Below, one piece after another: positions 9,013-18,196 of a DNA stretch of 64,000 nucleotides. The DNA is from Bradyrhizobium sp. LHD-71 (GTDB taxonomy: Bacteria > Pseudomonadota > Alphaproteobacteria > Rhizobiales > Xanthobacteraceae), in assembly GCF_031157255.1 (NCBI RefSeq), contig NZ_JAVIFX010000008.1, forward strand, positions 186,001 through 250,000. The letters run 5' to 3'. The translations under genes were made by a program, and so were the position numbers. The notes beneath the pieces were generated by a model. It had not been told where the DNA came from, did not search any database, and saw nothing but the letters and a program-made list of their open reading frames with translations. How positions within the stretch are numbered: the first letter of the stretch is position 1; the number at the start of each line of letters is the position of its first letter.

Positions 9013-9296
9013 GAACAGCCTTTCTCCAGAGCTTTGTCTGAGAGACTCAGGTCGGCAGAGCATCCGTCCTGCTAACAGCCGTGAAAAGATAGTCAGAAAC
9101 GATTCAAAAATGATCAAAGCTGCGGGCAGTTCGGGGCGATGGTGGCGGCGTGAGCCGCAGGCCGCGATCGAGGCTCGTCGTATTCCGCATCCTATGTCTG
9201 CAGTCTATGATGGCGTGACCGTCGAGGCTGTTGCGACTGCCATCATTTGGCGGCAGCCGCCGGCTCGGCGGCTTGCCTCTGTGCAAGGAGCTCGGG

Positions 9297-10190
9297 ATGG
9301 CCGATCAAAGCGAAATCGACGTCGTTCGTAAGCTGCTGACTTCTAAACCGCGGCCAGTCGGATGGGAGGAGCGGCGACAGCGACTCGACGAGGTCGGATC
9401 GGTCTGGCCTGTCGCCGACGACATCGAGTTGAAGGGCGTACAGCTCGACGGATTCGGCGCCGAGTGGTCGATTGCGCCGGGAAGCGATGCGTCGCGCGTT
9501 CTGATGTTCTTTCATGGCGGCGGCTATTGTTCGGGCTCCATCCTCAGCCACCGGCGCCTTGTGACGGAGGCCGGCCGGGCGGCAGGCATTCGCACATTCG
9601 CTGTCGGCTATCGCTTGGCGCCGGAAAATCCGTTCCCGGCCGCACTCGAAGATGCGGCGGCTGCATGGCGTTTCCTGCGCGAGCAGGGGTTTCCGGCAGA
9701 AAACATCGTTGTCGCCGGCGACAGCGCGGGCGGGGGCATTACCCTGGGCCTCATCAATGGTTTGCGGAGCGAGCAAGCCGCGTTGCCCGCTTGCGCCTGG
9801 CTGCTCTCGCCCTGGACCGACCTCACTCTGTCAGGCTCGACGCTCGAGACCAAAGACACTGCCGATCCGCTCATTCACAAGGCCTATCTTGGCGAGCTTG
9901 TCGATGCCTATCTCCCGAGCACGATCAGCCGCACGGATCCGCGGGTTTCACCGCTTTATGCCGACCTGAGAGGATTTCCGCCGCTCCTCATCCAGGTCGG
10001 CTCGGCGGAAACGTTGCTCGCCGACGCAACGCGCCTTGCGGAGACAACGGGAGCGGCAGATGTGGAGGTCACACTCGAGATCTGGCCGCACATGATCCAT
10101 GCGTGGCCGCTGTGGAATGCGCATCTGGCGCCCGGACGTAAGGCTCTCGTCAATGCCGGTGCATTCATCTGCGAGAAGCTAAGGGGATGA
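9297..10190 (+). CDS. Alpha/beta hydrolase, hormone-sensitive lipase family
   Basis: This 297-residue esterase/lipase-type protein has the oxyanion motif HGGGYCSG near residue 75, the nucleophile elbow GDSAGG near residue 142, an acidic residue in LLADATRL and the catalytic His in MIHAWPLW. The order Ser-Asp-His is complete. The ATG at 9297 has AAGGAG upstream. It stands alone: 284 bases separate it from the gamma-glutamyltransferase gene, and it converges on the metallo-beta-lactamase gene across a strong hairpin. Likely cytoplasmic, acting on short acyl esters; substrate unknown. Confidence 0.85.
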   Translation: MADQSEIDVVRKLLTSKPRPVGWEERRQRLDEVGSVWPVADDIELKGVQLDGFGAEWSIAPGSDASRVLMFFHGGGYCSGSILSHRRLVTEAGRAAGIRTFAVGYRLAPENPFPAALEDAAAAWRFLREQGFPAENIVVAGDSAGGGITLGLINGLRSEQAALPACAWLLSPWTDLTLSGSTLETKDTADPLIHKAYLGELVDAYLPSTISRTDPRVSPLYADLRGFPPLLIQVGSAETLLADATRLAETTGAADVEVTLEIWPHMIHAWPLWNAHLAPGRKALVNAGAFICEKLRG

Positions 10191-10227
10191 GGCTCTCGCC
10201 CGATCGCCTCGCGGGCCCCTCGGAAGC

Positions 10228-10269
10228 CGCTCGCGCAGCTGCGACACTTGGGTGGCAGCTGCGCGAGCG
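10228..10269. terminator. Bidirectional hairpin terminator
   Basis: A perfect 15-bp inverted repeat starting CGCTCGCGCAGCTGC (10228-10242) pairs with 10255-10269 around a 12-base loop. It lies between convergent genes ending at 10190 and 10277, so it can stop transcription from both sides. There is no long T run, but the stem is unusually stable. Confidence 0.65.
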
Positions 10270-10276
10270 CATACTT

Positions 10277-11257
10277 CTACAAAGCCATCTGCATGGGTGA
10301 GGGGAAGTAGCGAAAGCCGTCCCCTTGCTTTGCGATGTGGCCCACGCCAGGCCATGCGAAGTGATAGGCGACGACCGGGGTCTTGTTTGCGGCCAGCGTG
10401 TTGAGCAGCCGCACGCGCGTCTGGGCTGATTGCTTGGGATCGGTGTCGTAGGCGAACTCGGTCAACGGTTTCTCCATCAACAGCACGGGATGATGGGTAA
10501 GATCGCCGATGTAAGCGATCGATTTCCCGGCCGAGGAGATATTGAAGATCGTGTGTCCGACCGTATGCCCGGGCGCGGCGATTGCGGTGATGCCCGGCAG
10601 GAACTCCTGACCGTCCTTGATGAACACGATGCGGTCGCGCACGGGAAGAAGGTTCTTTTTCGCCTGCGCCAGGAAGGATTTGAGGGGGCCGCTGGCCAGC
10701 TTCTCGTCGGTCCAGAACTCAAGATCGGATTGCTGAATGTAGAATTGTGCGTTCGGGAAGTTGCTCTTGCCGTCGTCGCCGACGTTACCACCGAGATGGT
10801 CGATGTGCGCATGGCTCATCACCACCGCATCGATATCTTTGGGATCGATACCAGCCTGTTTCACGCTGTTGAGCAGCTTGCCCGTCGTCGGCCCGAAGTC
10901 CGTCGCGGTGCCCATCCCGGTGTCGAACAGGACGAGATGGCTGCCGGTGTTGACGATCAGCGCGTTCTGCTCAAGCACGGCATTTTCCAGAGGTAGGAAA
11001 TTGCTGTCGAGCTGACGCGAGATTTCCTCCTTGCTTAGTCCGAGAAACGCCTGCGTCGGATCGCCGAGCGGCAGCGGGCCGTCCGACACGACGGTGGCTT
11101 CAGCGTTGCCGACTTTAAAGCGATAGAAGTATGGCGCCTGGGTATTGCTCATCGGAGCCTTGGCGAGCGCCGGTGAAGCTCCCACCAATCCCGCAGCAAG
11201 AATTGCCGAACTCCCCTGCAACAGACGGCGGCGCGATAGCAAATTGGCATCCCTCAT
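10277..11257 (-). CDS. Tat-exported metallo-beta-lactamase fold hydrolase
   Basis: The 326-residue protein starts at 11257, where GGGAGG precedes the ATG. It begins with a twin-arginine signal: SRRRLLQGSSAILAAGLVG, with probable cleavage after SPALA. The mature part has the zinc-binding HAHIDHLGG motif and later GHTVGHT and GDLTHHP. This is the pattern of MBL hydrolases related to quorum-quenching lactonases and other periplasmic members. The Tat signal implies folding and metal loading in the cytoplasm before export. It is separated from its upstream neighbour and appears monocistronic. Substrate not identifiable. Confidence 0.85.
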   Translation of the reverse strand: MRDANLLSRRRLLQGSSAILAAGLVGASPALAKAPMSNTQAPYFYRFKVGNAEATVVSDGPLPLGDPTQAFLGLSKEEISRQLDSNFLPLENAVLEQNALIVNTGSHLVLFDTGMGTATDFGPTTGKLLNSVKQAGIDPKDIDAVVMSHAHIDHLGGNVGDDGKSNFPNAQFYIQQSDLEFWTDEKLASGPLKSFLAQAKKNLLPVRDRIVFIKDGQEFLPGITAIAAPGHTVGHTIFNISSAGKSIAYIGDLTHHPVLLMEKPLTEFAYDTDPKQSAQTRVRLLNTLAANKTPVVAYHFAWPGVGHIAKQGDGFRYFPSPMQMAL

Positions 11258-11501
11258 TGTCGCCTCCCATGTTGGCCCGTCAGTGACGGTTTCCAGTCTC
11301 GTATCGTAGGGCTTCAACCGAGGCGAATGCGTGACAACGAACGAATCGATGCCGACAGGGGGCCGCGAGCCGCACGCCCGGCGCATTGACCGAATAGCTA
11401 ACTATGAGGACGGCCGAACGGGCTTTCGTAATAACCGCCGCTGCTATCGGCGTCGGAACAATGTTGAAGGTGTTGCGCGGTGGCAGGGAAGAGCGTTTCC
11501 G

Positions 11502-12523
11502 TCACCGCCAGCCGAGAGCGGGGGCGATGTGGGTCAGGATTGCCTCGATCACATGCGCGTTGTAGGCGACACCCAATTGATTTGGGACTGTCAGCAGCAG
11601 TGTATCGGCCTCTGCGATTGCTTCGTCCTTTCTGAGCTGCTCGATAAGAACGTCCGGCTCGGCGGCATAGCTGCGGCCGAAGATTGCGCGGCTCCGTTCG
11701 TCAATGAATCCAATCTGGTCCTCGCTTTCACCACCAGTTCCGAAATAGCTGCGATCGCGATCGTTCAGCAGCGCGAAATGCTGCGGCTGACTGAAACCCG
11801 AGACTCGCGCGTATGGCCGGCTGTCTTCCAGGCGGTGCGGTAGGCGCGGATCTGGGCCGCCTGCTGCACGTGGAAAGGTTCGCCGGTCTCGTCTTGCTTG
11901 AGCGTCGAGCTCTGCAGGTTCATCCCGAGCTTCGCCGCCCACTCAGCCGTGGCGTTCGAGCCTGCACCCCACCATATCCGTTCGCGCAAGCCCTCAGAAT
12001 GCGGCTCGAGACGCAGCAGCCCGGGCGGGTTTGGAAACATCGGGCGGGGATTCGGCTGGGCGAAGCCTTTCCCGCGCAGCAGGTCGAGGAAGATCTCGGC
12101 GTGGCGCCGTCCCATGTCCGCATCATCCTGCCCCTCAGCGGGTTGATATCCGAAATACTTCCATCCATCGATGACCTGTTCCGGCGATCCTCTGCTGATG
12201 CCCAATTGCAAGCGTCCGCCGGCGATGAGGTCGGCTGCGCCGGCGTCTTCGATCATGTAGAGCGGGTTCTCGTATCTCATGTCGATCACCGCCGTCCCGA
12301 TCTCGATGCGACGGGTCTTCGCGCCGACGGCCGCCAGCAAGGGAAAGGGCGAAGCGAGCTGGCGGGCAAAATGATGAACCCGGAAGTAAGCGCCGTCCGC
12401 GCCCAACTCTTCGGCCGCGACCGCGAGATCGATGGATTGCAGAAGCGTATCAGCAGCGTTGCGCGTTTCTGATTGAGGCTGCGACGACCAGTGGCCGAAT
12501 GAAAGAAAACCGATCTTCTTCAT
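11502..12523 (-). pseudogene. Luciferase-like (LLM class) flavin-dependent oxidoreductase, frameshifted
   Basis: The first 240 or so residues, starting at 12523 (MKKIGFLSFGHWSS), match the F420/FMN-type LLM family through SVSRSI. The frame then shifts and ends prematurely near 11765. The rest of the family, FALLNDRDRSYFG onwards to HIAPALGWR, continues in a neighbouring frame to 11502. Inserting one T into the TTT run read on the minus strand (plus-strand AAA, 11776-11778) restores SRSIFALLNDRD and one full-length protein of about 340 residues. The parent would be a full-length monooxygenase-type enzyme. It is divergent from the LysR gene at 12794, which may have controlled it. A sequencing or assembly error in a short homopolymer is the main alternative to true gene decay. 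Confidence 0.8.
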
Positions 12524-12793
12524 GTGGACAGTCTCATTCTCCTGCTTCCCTGACGACGCACCCGAATGACCTTGGGAGGTGTCGGTCTGGCATCAGCTAC
12601 GGGACAGCCTTCCGGCGAGGCCACTTGTCATAAACCAAAGGCCGGTACTTCGATTCTTTGCATCTCGCCGAAAGGTCCATCCGTCGCTATCTCATCCAGG
12701 TCGGCCTGGTACACGCCAGCGACGCCGACATGTTAGTTGACGACTTGGTTGATAACCCTGCAGCCTCAGTCTTGCAGTGATCGAAGGATGACC

Positions 12794-13726
12794 ATGAACG
12801 ATCCCCTGCGTAAGCTATCTTGGGACGATTTACGGATTGTCAAGGCAATCGGCCAGAGCGGGTCTCTCGCGCTCGCAGGGACAGCGCTCGGTCTCAATAC
12901 GTCCACCGTTTCCCGACGTCTTACGCAGGTTGAAGATGCTCTCGGTGTCACCCTTTTTGACCGACGGCGCGCAGGATATCTGCCGACCGCCGCCGGCCTC
13001 GAGTTGATAGCTCTCGCCGAACGCGTCGAGCTCGACGTTGTCAGCGTTGCGCGACGTGTTTCGGGGCACGCTGAGAGCCGGGCCGGTGAGTTGCGCGTGA
13101 CGACCAGCGACGCGTTGATGCTGGATTTTCTCACGCCGATCATTGCCGACTTCCAGACATCCAATCCATCCGTAAGAGTCGACGTCATCGTCGGAAATTG
13201 CCTGCTCAATCTTGCTCGTGGCGAATCTGATATCGCTTTCCGCGCAGTCACCGGAGCGCCACCTGAAAATCTATTCGGCCGGAAGGTCGCAACCATTGCA
13301 TGGGCGGTCTATGGACGCCGAAGCGATTTTCTCGACGGCCGACCACTGCCAGGCGAGATCTATCAGCATCAATGGGTATCATACGGGAAGAACCTGTCCG
13401 GTCTTAAAGCCTATGGCTTCGTCGAGACGCGGGTACCTGGCGAAAGAATCGTGTTCCGATGTGATTCCGTCGCCGGCATGGCGACTGCGATCGCGGCGGG
13501 CATAGGGGTTGGCTTCCTGCCTTGCATGCACGGGGACACCGCAACTGATCTCATACGCGTTGGATCGATAGAACCTGACATCAGTGACGAGCTCTGGATA
13601 TTGACCCACCCAGACATACGCAAGTCGGGGCGCATAAGCGCCTTCATGACCCATTGCATGGAAGCAATCGCTAAGCGGCGGGCGTTCATCGAGGGCAGAG
13701 CCGCGCCAGGTGAACAGCAACGATAA
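12794..13726 (+). CDS. LysR family transcriptional regulator
   Basis: The protein has about 310 residues, normal for LysR. The N-terminal winged helix spans about residues 5-65 (LSWDDLRIVKAIGQSGSLALAG, then NTSTVSRRLTQVEDALGVTLF). It resembles the LysR group whose effector domain begins ELRVTTSDALM. The ATG at 12794 has GAAGG about seven bases upstream; two further in-frame starts lie at 12788 and 12737. It is divergent from the frameshifted LLM oxidoreductase across 270 bases, the usual arrangement for a LysR regulator and its target. If the target is inactive, this regulator may be an orphan. Confidence 0.85.
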   Translation: MNDPLRKLSWDDLRIVKAIGQSGSLALAGTALGLNTSTVSRRLTQVEDALGVTLFDRRRAGYLPTAAGLELIALAERVELDVVSVARRVSGHAESRAGELRVTTSDALMLDFLTPIIADFQTSNPSVRVDVIVGNCLLNLARGESDIAFRAVTGAPPENLFGRKVATIAWAVYGRRSDFLDGRPLPGEIYQHQWVSYGKNLSGLKAYGFVETRVPGERIVFRCDSVAGMATAIAAGIGVGFLPCMHGDTATDLIRVGSIEPDISDELWILTHPDIRKSGRISAFMTHCMEAIAKRRAFIEGRAAPGEQQR

Positions 13727-13919
13727 TCCCGGGGCCGTCTTCGCCGCAAGTGAGGTCGCGGATCAACGCGCATTCTTGCGGAAATGCTTCAGCATAAATG
13801 CCGCTCGCGCCGCGCAGAGCTTCATCGTAACTCCTCCGCGCGTTGGGGCCGAGCGGTTATCGGCACAGCTTCGGCCACCAAGATCAAGAAGTTTTCAGTG
13901 CCCCCGGAAAGGAAAGCAC

Positions 13920-14567
13920 GTGAGCATCAAAGCGATCGCCACGCCGGCAAAAGCGCTTCTGAGTCCGAAAGATCACGCCATGATGCTGATCGATCATCAG
14001 TCGCAGATGGCATTCAACACAAAGTCGATCGACATCACCAATCTGCGAACAAACGTCGCGATTCTCGCTCAGACGGCGAAGGGCTTCAAAGTGCCGACGA
14101 TCCTTACGACAATTTCGAAGGATACGTTCGCGGGACCGCTGTTCAGTGAAATCACCGAAGCCTTCCCGGACGCGGAGGTCACCGATCGGACCTTGTTGAA
14201 CGGCTGGGAAGACGAGAATCTCATCCGCCGCATTAACGCACTCGGCAAGGATCGCCTGGTGATCTGCGGTCTGTGGACCTCAGTCTGTTGCATGGGCCCG
14301 GTTCTGTCGGCGCTGGAACAGGGCTTCGAGGTCTATGTCGTGACGGATGCCTGCGGTGATTGCACTGCGGAGGCACACGAGCGTGCGGTCGAGCGCATGA
14401 TCCAGGCCGGCGCGCGCCCGATTACGGCGCTCGGCTATCTGTCCGAACTGCAGAGGGATTGGGCGCGACAGGAGACCTACGACGTCACCACTGGCATCGC
14501 AAAGAAGTATGGCGGCGCCTTCGGCGTGGGCGTGCAATACGTCAAGGCAATGTTCGGCGCTCACTAG
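13920..14567 (+). CDS. Isochorismatase-fold hydrolase (YcaC-like)
   Basis: The 215-residue cysteine hydrolase has the first catalytic Asp in MMLIDHQSQMAF, a Lys-containing middle region and the nucleophile region GLWTSVCCMGPVLSALEQG. The Asp-Lys-Cys arrangement is that of isochorismatase/nicotinamidase-type enzymes. Sequence and length resemble YcaC-type hydrolases of unknown substrate. The GTG start at 13920 is preceded by GGAAAGGAAAG; the frame is open further upstream without similarity. The stop codon TAG at 14565-14567 is part of the terminal repeat of the palindromic element that begins at 14564, so the repeat supplies the gene's end. Confidence 0.8.
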   Translation: MSIKAIATPAKALLSPKDHAMMLIDHQSQMAFNTKSIDITNLRTNVAILAQTAKGFKVPTILTTISKDTFAGPLFSEITEAFPDAEVTDRTLLNGWEDENLIRRINALGKDRLVICGLWTSVCCMGPVLSALEQGFEVYVVTDACGDCTAEAHERAVERMIQAGARPITALGYLSELQRDWARQETYDVTTGIAKKYGGAFGVGVQYVKAMFGAH

Positions 14568-14642
14568 TGTCGTGGATCAGAAATTCGCACCATCGTTGCC
14601 GCGAGTGCATCGTGCGAATTTCTGACCCATAAGCGACACTAG
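14564..14642. repeat. Palindromic repeat element 1 (CTAGTGTCG...CGACACTAG)
   Basis: A 79-base imperfect palindrome. Both ends are CTAGTGTCG/CGACACTAG, and inner arms AGAAATTCGCAC and GTGCGAATTTCT pair around a loop of about 20 bases. It begins inside the stop codon of the hydrolase gene. A second element with the same end sequence and a different interior lies 13 bases downstream. This is the form of a dispersed intergenic hairpin repeat (REP/MITE-like). It could also act as a terminator. Confidence 0.75.
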
Positions 14643-14655
14643 AATCATAAACTTG

Positions 14656-14731
14656 CTAGTGTCCTGATCGAATTCGAAGTTCGCTCTGAGCTCGCTGCAA
14701 AGTATAGCGAACTTCGGATTCGGGACACTAG
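14656..14731. repeat. Palindromic repeat element 2 (CTAGTGTCC...GGGACACTAG)
   Basis: A 76-base imperfect palindrome with ends CTAGTGTC/GACACTAG. The inner arms CGAATTCGAAGTTCGCT and AGCGAACTTCGGATTCG pair around a loop of about 20 bases. The termini match element 1 but the internal arms differ, so these are two members of one end-defined family rather than a tandem copy. Confidence 0.75.
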
Positions 14732-14808
14732 CGTTCAACGACTACGTCGCATCGTGGGCGCAGCATCGCCATCTCGGTCGCGTCGGTGCTGCGCAAGTGG
14801 CCGTCAAG

Positions 14809-15990
14809 TTAATGATTCACGTTCCAGCCGCGGCCGCCGTCACCGAGAGATTCGTGTCCGTCGTCGGTTACCAGAATCGTGTCTTCGAGCTTGATGAAGC
14901 CGCGCTTCGGATGCGACATCGTAGTTTCGATCGAAACGACCATTCCGCTTTCGAGCGGCCGCTCCGCGTCATGGGCCTCGTACGACATGCGCGTGCTGTT
15001 TATCAGCCGCGGCGCTTCGTGAGTCACGAGGCCCATGCCATGGGCCATATAGTGCGTGTACTTGCGATGCGGCGAAGCATTCAGCATCCGTTCTGCGACC
15101 TCGATCACGTCACCGCCGCGCGCTCCAGGCCGCACGACCTTGCGCGCGGCCTGCTGCATGTCCTCGACGAATCCGAGCAGTTCTTCGAGCTCGGCATCGG
15201 GCTCGGTGCCGACAATACCCATGCGGCACAGATCGCCGATATAGCCCTTATAATTCCCACCTGAGTCGAGTGAGATGATGTCGCCCTGGACCAACCGCTG
15301 TCCGGAGGGTGCGCGATTGAGACTCGTGCCGGCGGTGAGCAGGCAGTAGTCGAACACCAGGCCGCGGATAACTTCCTCGCGGCGAAGCGTTTCAGCGATC
15401 TCCAGCTTGGTCATGCCCGGCTGGCACCGGGCGAATGTCGCCAGCATCGACGCCACCACCTGTTCGGAGGCCTCCCGCAAGTGCGCGATCTCCTCGGCGG
15501 TCTTGCAAGCACGCAGTCGCTCGAGCGGAAGCACGGCGTCGACAAGGTCGCAGTTCGGCAAGCCGCGCCGAAGCACATCGCCGGCGTCAGTGGGAAGAAA
15601 CGCTGCTTCAACACCGATGCGCCTGACGCCGTCGAGTTTTCTGATGTGCGCGAGCGCGTGTCGCATGGTCTGCTGACTGCCGATCTCTGCAAAATTCAGA
15701 TTAGCCGGCCAGAATTTGCCGAGGTCGCGCTCGTCGGTCTCCGCCGCGTAACCAAAATATGCGGCCTGCTCGGGACGGCCCTTACGATAGACCAGCGCCG
15801 GCAGGTATCGCGAGATACCAACTGCGTCCATCGTGTCGAAGAAGAAGAACCGATACCCGCCGAGCAAGTACTGGACGTTGTGTTGCGATGTCACAACCAG
15901 TGCGTCGATACCTGCTTCGTCGAGCAGCCGGTCGAGGTGATCCGTGTCGAACGGAACAGGGCCGCGGATATCAGCTGGGGTGATCGACAT
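14809..15990 (-). CDS. M24 family metallopeptidase (Xaa-Pro aminopeptidase-like)
   Basis: This 393-residue protein has the creatinase N-terminal domain followed by the pita-bread catalytic domain. All five expected metal ligands can be placed: Asp in ISLDSGGNYKGY, Asp in YIGDLCRMG, His in HYMAHGMGLVTHE, Glu in VSIETTM and Glu in IKLEDTILVTDDG. It therefore looks like an active dimetal peptidase, in contrast to the M24 protein at 31654. It is the last gene of a leftward set with an XRE-cupin regulator and a Bug-type binding protein. Together these suggest uptake, sensing and hydrolysis of a small peptide-like compound, as inference. Confidence 0.85.
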   Translation of the reverse strand: MSITPADIRGPVPFDTDHLDRLLDEAGIDALVVTSQHNVQYLLGGYRFFFFDTMDAVGISRYLPALVYRKGRPEQAAYFGYAAETDERDLGKFWPANLNFAEIGSQQTMRHALAHIRKLDGVRRIGVEAAFLPTDAGDVLRRGLPNCDLVDAVLPLERLRACKTAEEIAHLREASEQVVASMLATFARCQPGMTKLEIAETLRREEVIRGLVFDYCLLTAGTSLNRAPSGQRLVQGDIISLDSGGNYKGYIGDLCRMGIVGTEPDAELEELLGFVEDMQQAARKVVRPGARGGDVIEVAERMLNASPHRKYTHYMAHGMGLVTHEAPRLINSTRMSYEAHDAERPLESGMVVSIETTMSHPKRGFIKLEDTILVTDDGHESLGDGGRGWNVNH

Positions 15991-16065
15991 TATTGCCTCC
16001 GAGTGCCTGCATTCAAGGATCGTTGGCGCCGAGCTGCATCATGCCGGACGTGATCTTCGTATGGG

Positions 16066-16791
16066 TCAGGTCTGATGCGTCTCGGACCGGCGAAATCGTG
16101 TGGTATTCGATCGTCGTTGCGAAACGACGTCGACCGCTTTGCGCGTGCCGATCACCGTCGTTGGCGGTACGGCGACAATAAGAAACTGTGCGGAGCCTTC
16201 GCTCGCTGAGGTATAGGCGTGCGGAATTGTGGAATCGAACAATGCGCTCTCGCCGGGATGCAGTACGCGGGCACGCCGACCCTGCAGGTGGAGGCGCAGC
16301 TTCCCTTCGAGCACGAAGCAGAATTCGGTGTGCGGATGTCCCAGGAGACCGCCGGCTTGTTCGAGCGTACGGTGGCGGGTAGACATGATGAAGGGCTCGA
16401 TGCGCCCGGTCAGCGGGTTGTCCGGGTGCAGCGAAATGATTTCGCGCCGGCCCAGTCGAATCCCCGACGCCTGGTCGGACGAGAACGACACCTCCGGGCC
16501 TGATGGAGCGTCCGAGACGATCGACTGCGGCAGCACCGCGGACCAGGGCACGCCCAGCCCGGCGACCACCTTGGCCAGCAGCGGCAAGGTCGGCGCCATC
16601 TTGTTGGTCTCGATACGCGACAGCGTCGCATGCGGGACACCCGTCAGATCCTGCGCCTGCTTGAGCGAGATGCCCGCGGTCTGCCGCAGTTCGCGCAGTT
16701 TTGCGCCAAGCTCGCTCGAGATGTCCAGGAAATCTCGTTCCCGTGTCCAGCCACCCCGCAGCGGTGGCGCGTTGCGCTTCTTTGTGGTCAT
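16066..16791 (-). CDS. XRE family transcriptional regulator with cupin sensor domain
   Basis: The 241-residue protein has an N-terminal Cro/CI helix-turn-helix at about residues 25-80 (LRELRQTAGISLKQAQDLTG, then HATLSRIETNKMAPTLPLL). A C-terminal cupin follows at about residues 140-225 (HTEFCFVLEGKLRLHLQG, then HPGESALFDSTIPHAY). XRE-cupin proteins such as PuuR-like regulators sense small metabolites through the cupin and usually repress the adjacent catabolic operon. It lies 75 bases before the M24 gene and 190 bases after the Bug gene, all in the same direction. The likely targets are these neighbours. Confidence 0.88.
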   Translation of the reverse strand: MTTKKRNAPPLRGGWTRERDFLDISSELGAKLRELRQTAGISLKQAQDLTGVPHATLSRIETNKMAPTLPLLAKVVAGLGVPWSAVLPQSIVSDAPSGPEVSFSSDQASGIRLGRREIISLHPDNPLTGRIEPFIMSTRHRTLEQAGGLLGHPHTEFCFVLEGKLRLHLQGRRARVLHPGESALFDSTIPHAYTSASEGSAQFLIVAVPPTTVIGTRKAVDVVSQRRSNTTRFRRSETHQT

Positions 16792-16981
16792 GCCGGCGCC
16801 TTGTACGCCGTACCAACCGGATATCGCAACGGCTTCGGCAAGGATCAGCGCTCCCTCGCTGAGTTGAGGTTCGATTGGTCAGGAGTTGAGCATACGCCTT
16901 CGCGGCGTGCAACGGCCGGGACGCCGCGCCTGTTCGTGTCGTCTGCAGCAACGACCAAATGCCCCGCATGAAGGCCGCGCC

Positions 16982-17938
16982 TCAGTCGACCTGGATGCCG
17001 AGCGAAGGCAGCAGTTTGCGGTAACGCTCGACTTCGCTGGCCACATAGTCGGCGAACTGCTCGGGTGGCATGAGCGCGATCTCGCCGCCGTTGTTGCGCG
17101 TGTATTCCTCGTAGAACGGTTTGCGCGCTGCTTGGGCGATGCTCTGATACAGCGAGTTGACTGTGGCGGGCGGCATCTTCGGTGGCCCCCAGAAGCCGGA
17201 CCATGCCGCGATTTCCGCGTCAATTCCCGCCTCGATGAACGTCGGGGCATTCGGCATGTCAGCCAAGCGCTCCTTGCTCGAAACCGCCAGTGCGCGCAGC
17301 TTGCCGTCCTTCAGGTATTGCATGACGATCGAAGGCGACACGAACATCGTATCGATCGTCCCCGCGAGCAGGTCCATCGTTGGCGTGGCCTTATAGGGAA
17401 TGTGGGTCATCTCAATGCCCGCGCTGCGGCAGAACAGAGCAGCGATCACATGCGTCGTATTGCCATTTCCTGCCGAGCCGTAGGTGAGCTTGCCCGGTTC
17501 GTTCTTAGCCGCGGCGACAAACTCCCCCAGCGTCTTGAAAGGGGAGTTGGCAGGCACGAACAACGCGAAGCCGGGGCTGCGCGCAAGCATGGTGATGGGC
17601 GTGAAGCTTGTCACAGGATCGTAGGGCAGATTGCGCATCAAAACGGCGTTCGTCGTATGGCCGCCCGTTGCGTAAAGGATGGTCGAACCGTCGGGCTTGG
17701 ACCGTGAGACTTCAAGCGAACCGATGATGGTTGCTCCGCCCGGCTTGTTCTCAACAATGACTGTGCCGCCAGTGACGCTGCGCAGCGATTCCGCGAAGAC
17801 GCGCGCGCTGCTATCCGTGCCGGAACCGGCCGCGAACGGAACCACGATGCGAAGATTGCTGGTCTGCGCCCATGCACCAAAAGACAGCGGAACGCCGGCC
17901 AGCAGAAATTTCAATGCCTCGCGTCTCTCAACGTGCAT
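16982..17938 (-). CDS. Bug family extracytoplasmic solute-binding protein (TctC-like)
   Basis: This 318-residue periplasmic binding protein starts at about 17938 (MHVERREALKFLLAGVP). An N-terminal signal ends near FGAWA|QT. Bug-family marks are LRIVVPFAAGSGTDSSAR, IVENKPGGATIIGSLEVSRS, GSAGNGNTTHVIAALF and the C-terminal IALMPPEQFADYVASE. Members bind carboxylates or amides for tripartite tricarboxylate transporters. No TctA or TctB membrane subunit is encoded nearby, which is common for Bug proteins: they share distant permeases or act in signalling. It heads the leftward group with the regulator and the M24 peptidase, and is divergent from the monooxygenase at 18197. An in-frame upstream extension to 18007 lacks support. 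Confidence 0.85.
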   Translation of the reverse strand: MHVERREALKFLLAGVPLSFGAWAQTSNLRIVVPFAAGSGTDSSARVFAESLRSVTGGTVIVENKPGGATIIGSLEVSRSKPDGSTILYATGGHTTNAVLMRNLPYDPVTSFTPITMLARSPGFALFVPANSPFKTLGEFVAAAKNEPGKLTYGSAGNGNTTHVIAALFCRSAGIEMTHIPYKATPTMDLLAGTIDTMFVSPSIVMQYLKDGKLRALAVSSKERLADMPNAPTFIEAGIDAEIAAWSGFWGPPKMPPATVNSLYQSIAQAARKPFYEEYTRNNGGEIALMPPEQFADYVASEVERYRKLLPSLGIQVD

Positions 17939-18196
17939 GGGCCTGATCCTTATGGTTGGCGTGCGGAAGAGCCGGCCGGATCCTTCGTCGTGAGTGCGCC
18001 GCGCCACCGATTGAATAGGAAGATACGTTTGTCGGGTGCTGCGCCTTGCATCCGTCGATCCTGGGATGTACAGATCGGTAAGTCAATAGTACCGATCCGT
18101 AGAAACTGAGATGCCGGCGGTCGTCGCGGGCGGATTGCGGTGTGCCTTCCACTGCCGCATCGCTGCGTCGGCGTGGAACGAGCCTGGAGCGCCAGA

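Noticed and set aside
16013-16969. Open frame overlapping the XRE-cupin gene on the same strand
   Set aside because: The product is Arg/Pro-rich and has no family match, while the overlapping frame gives a full XRE-cupin protein.
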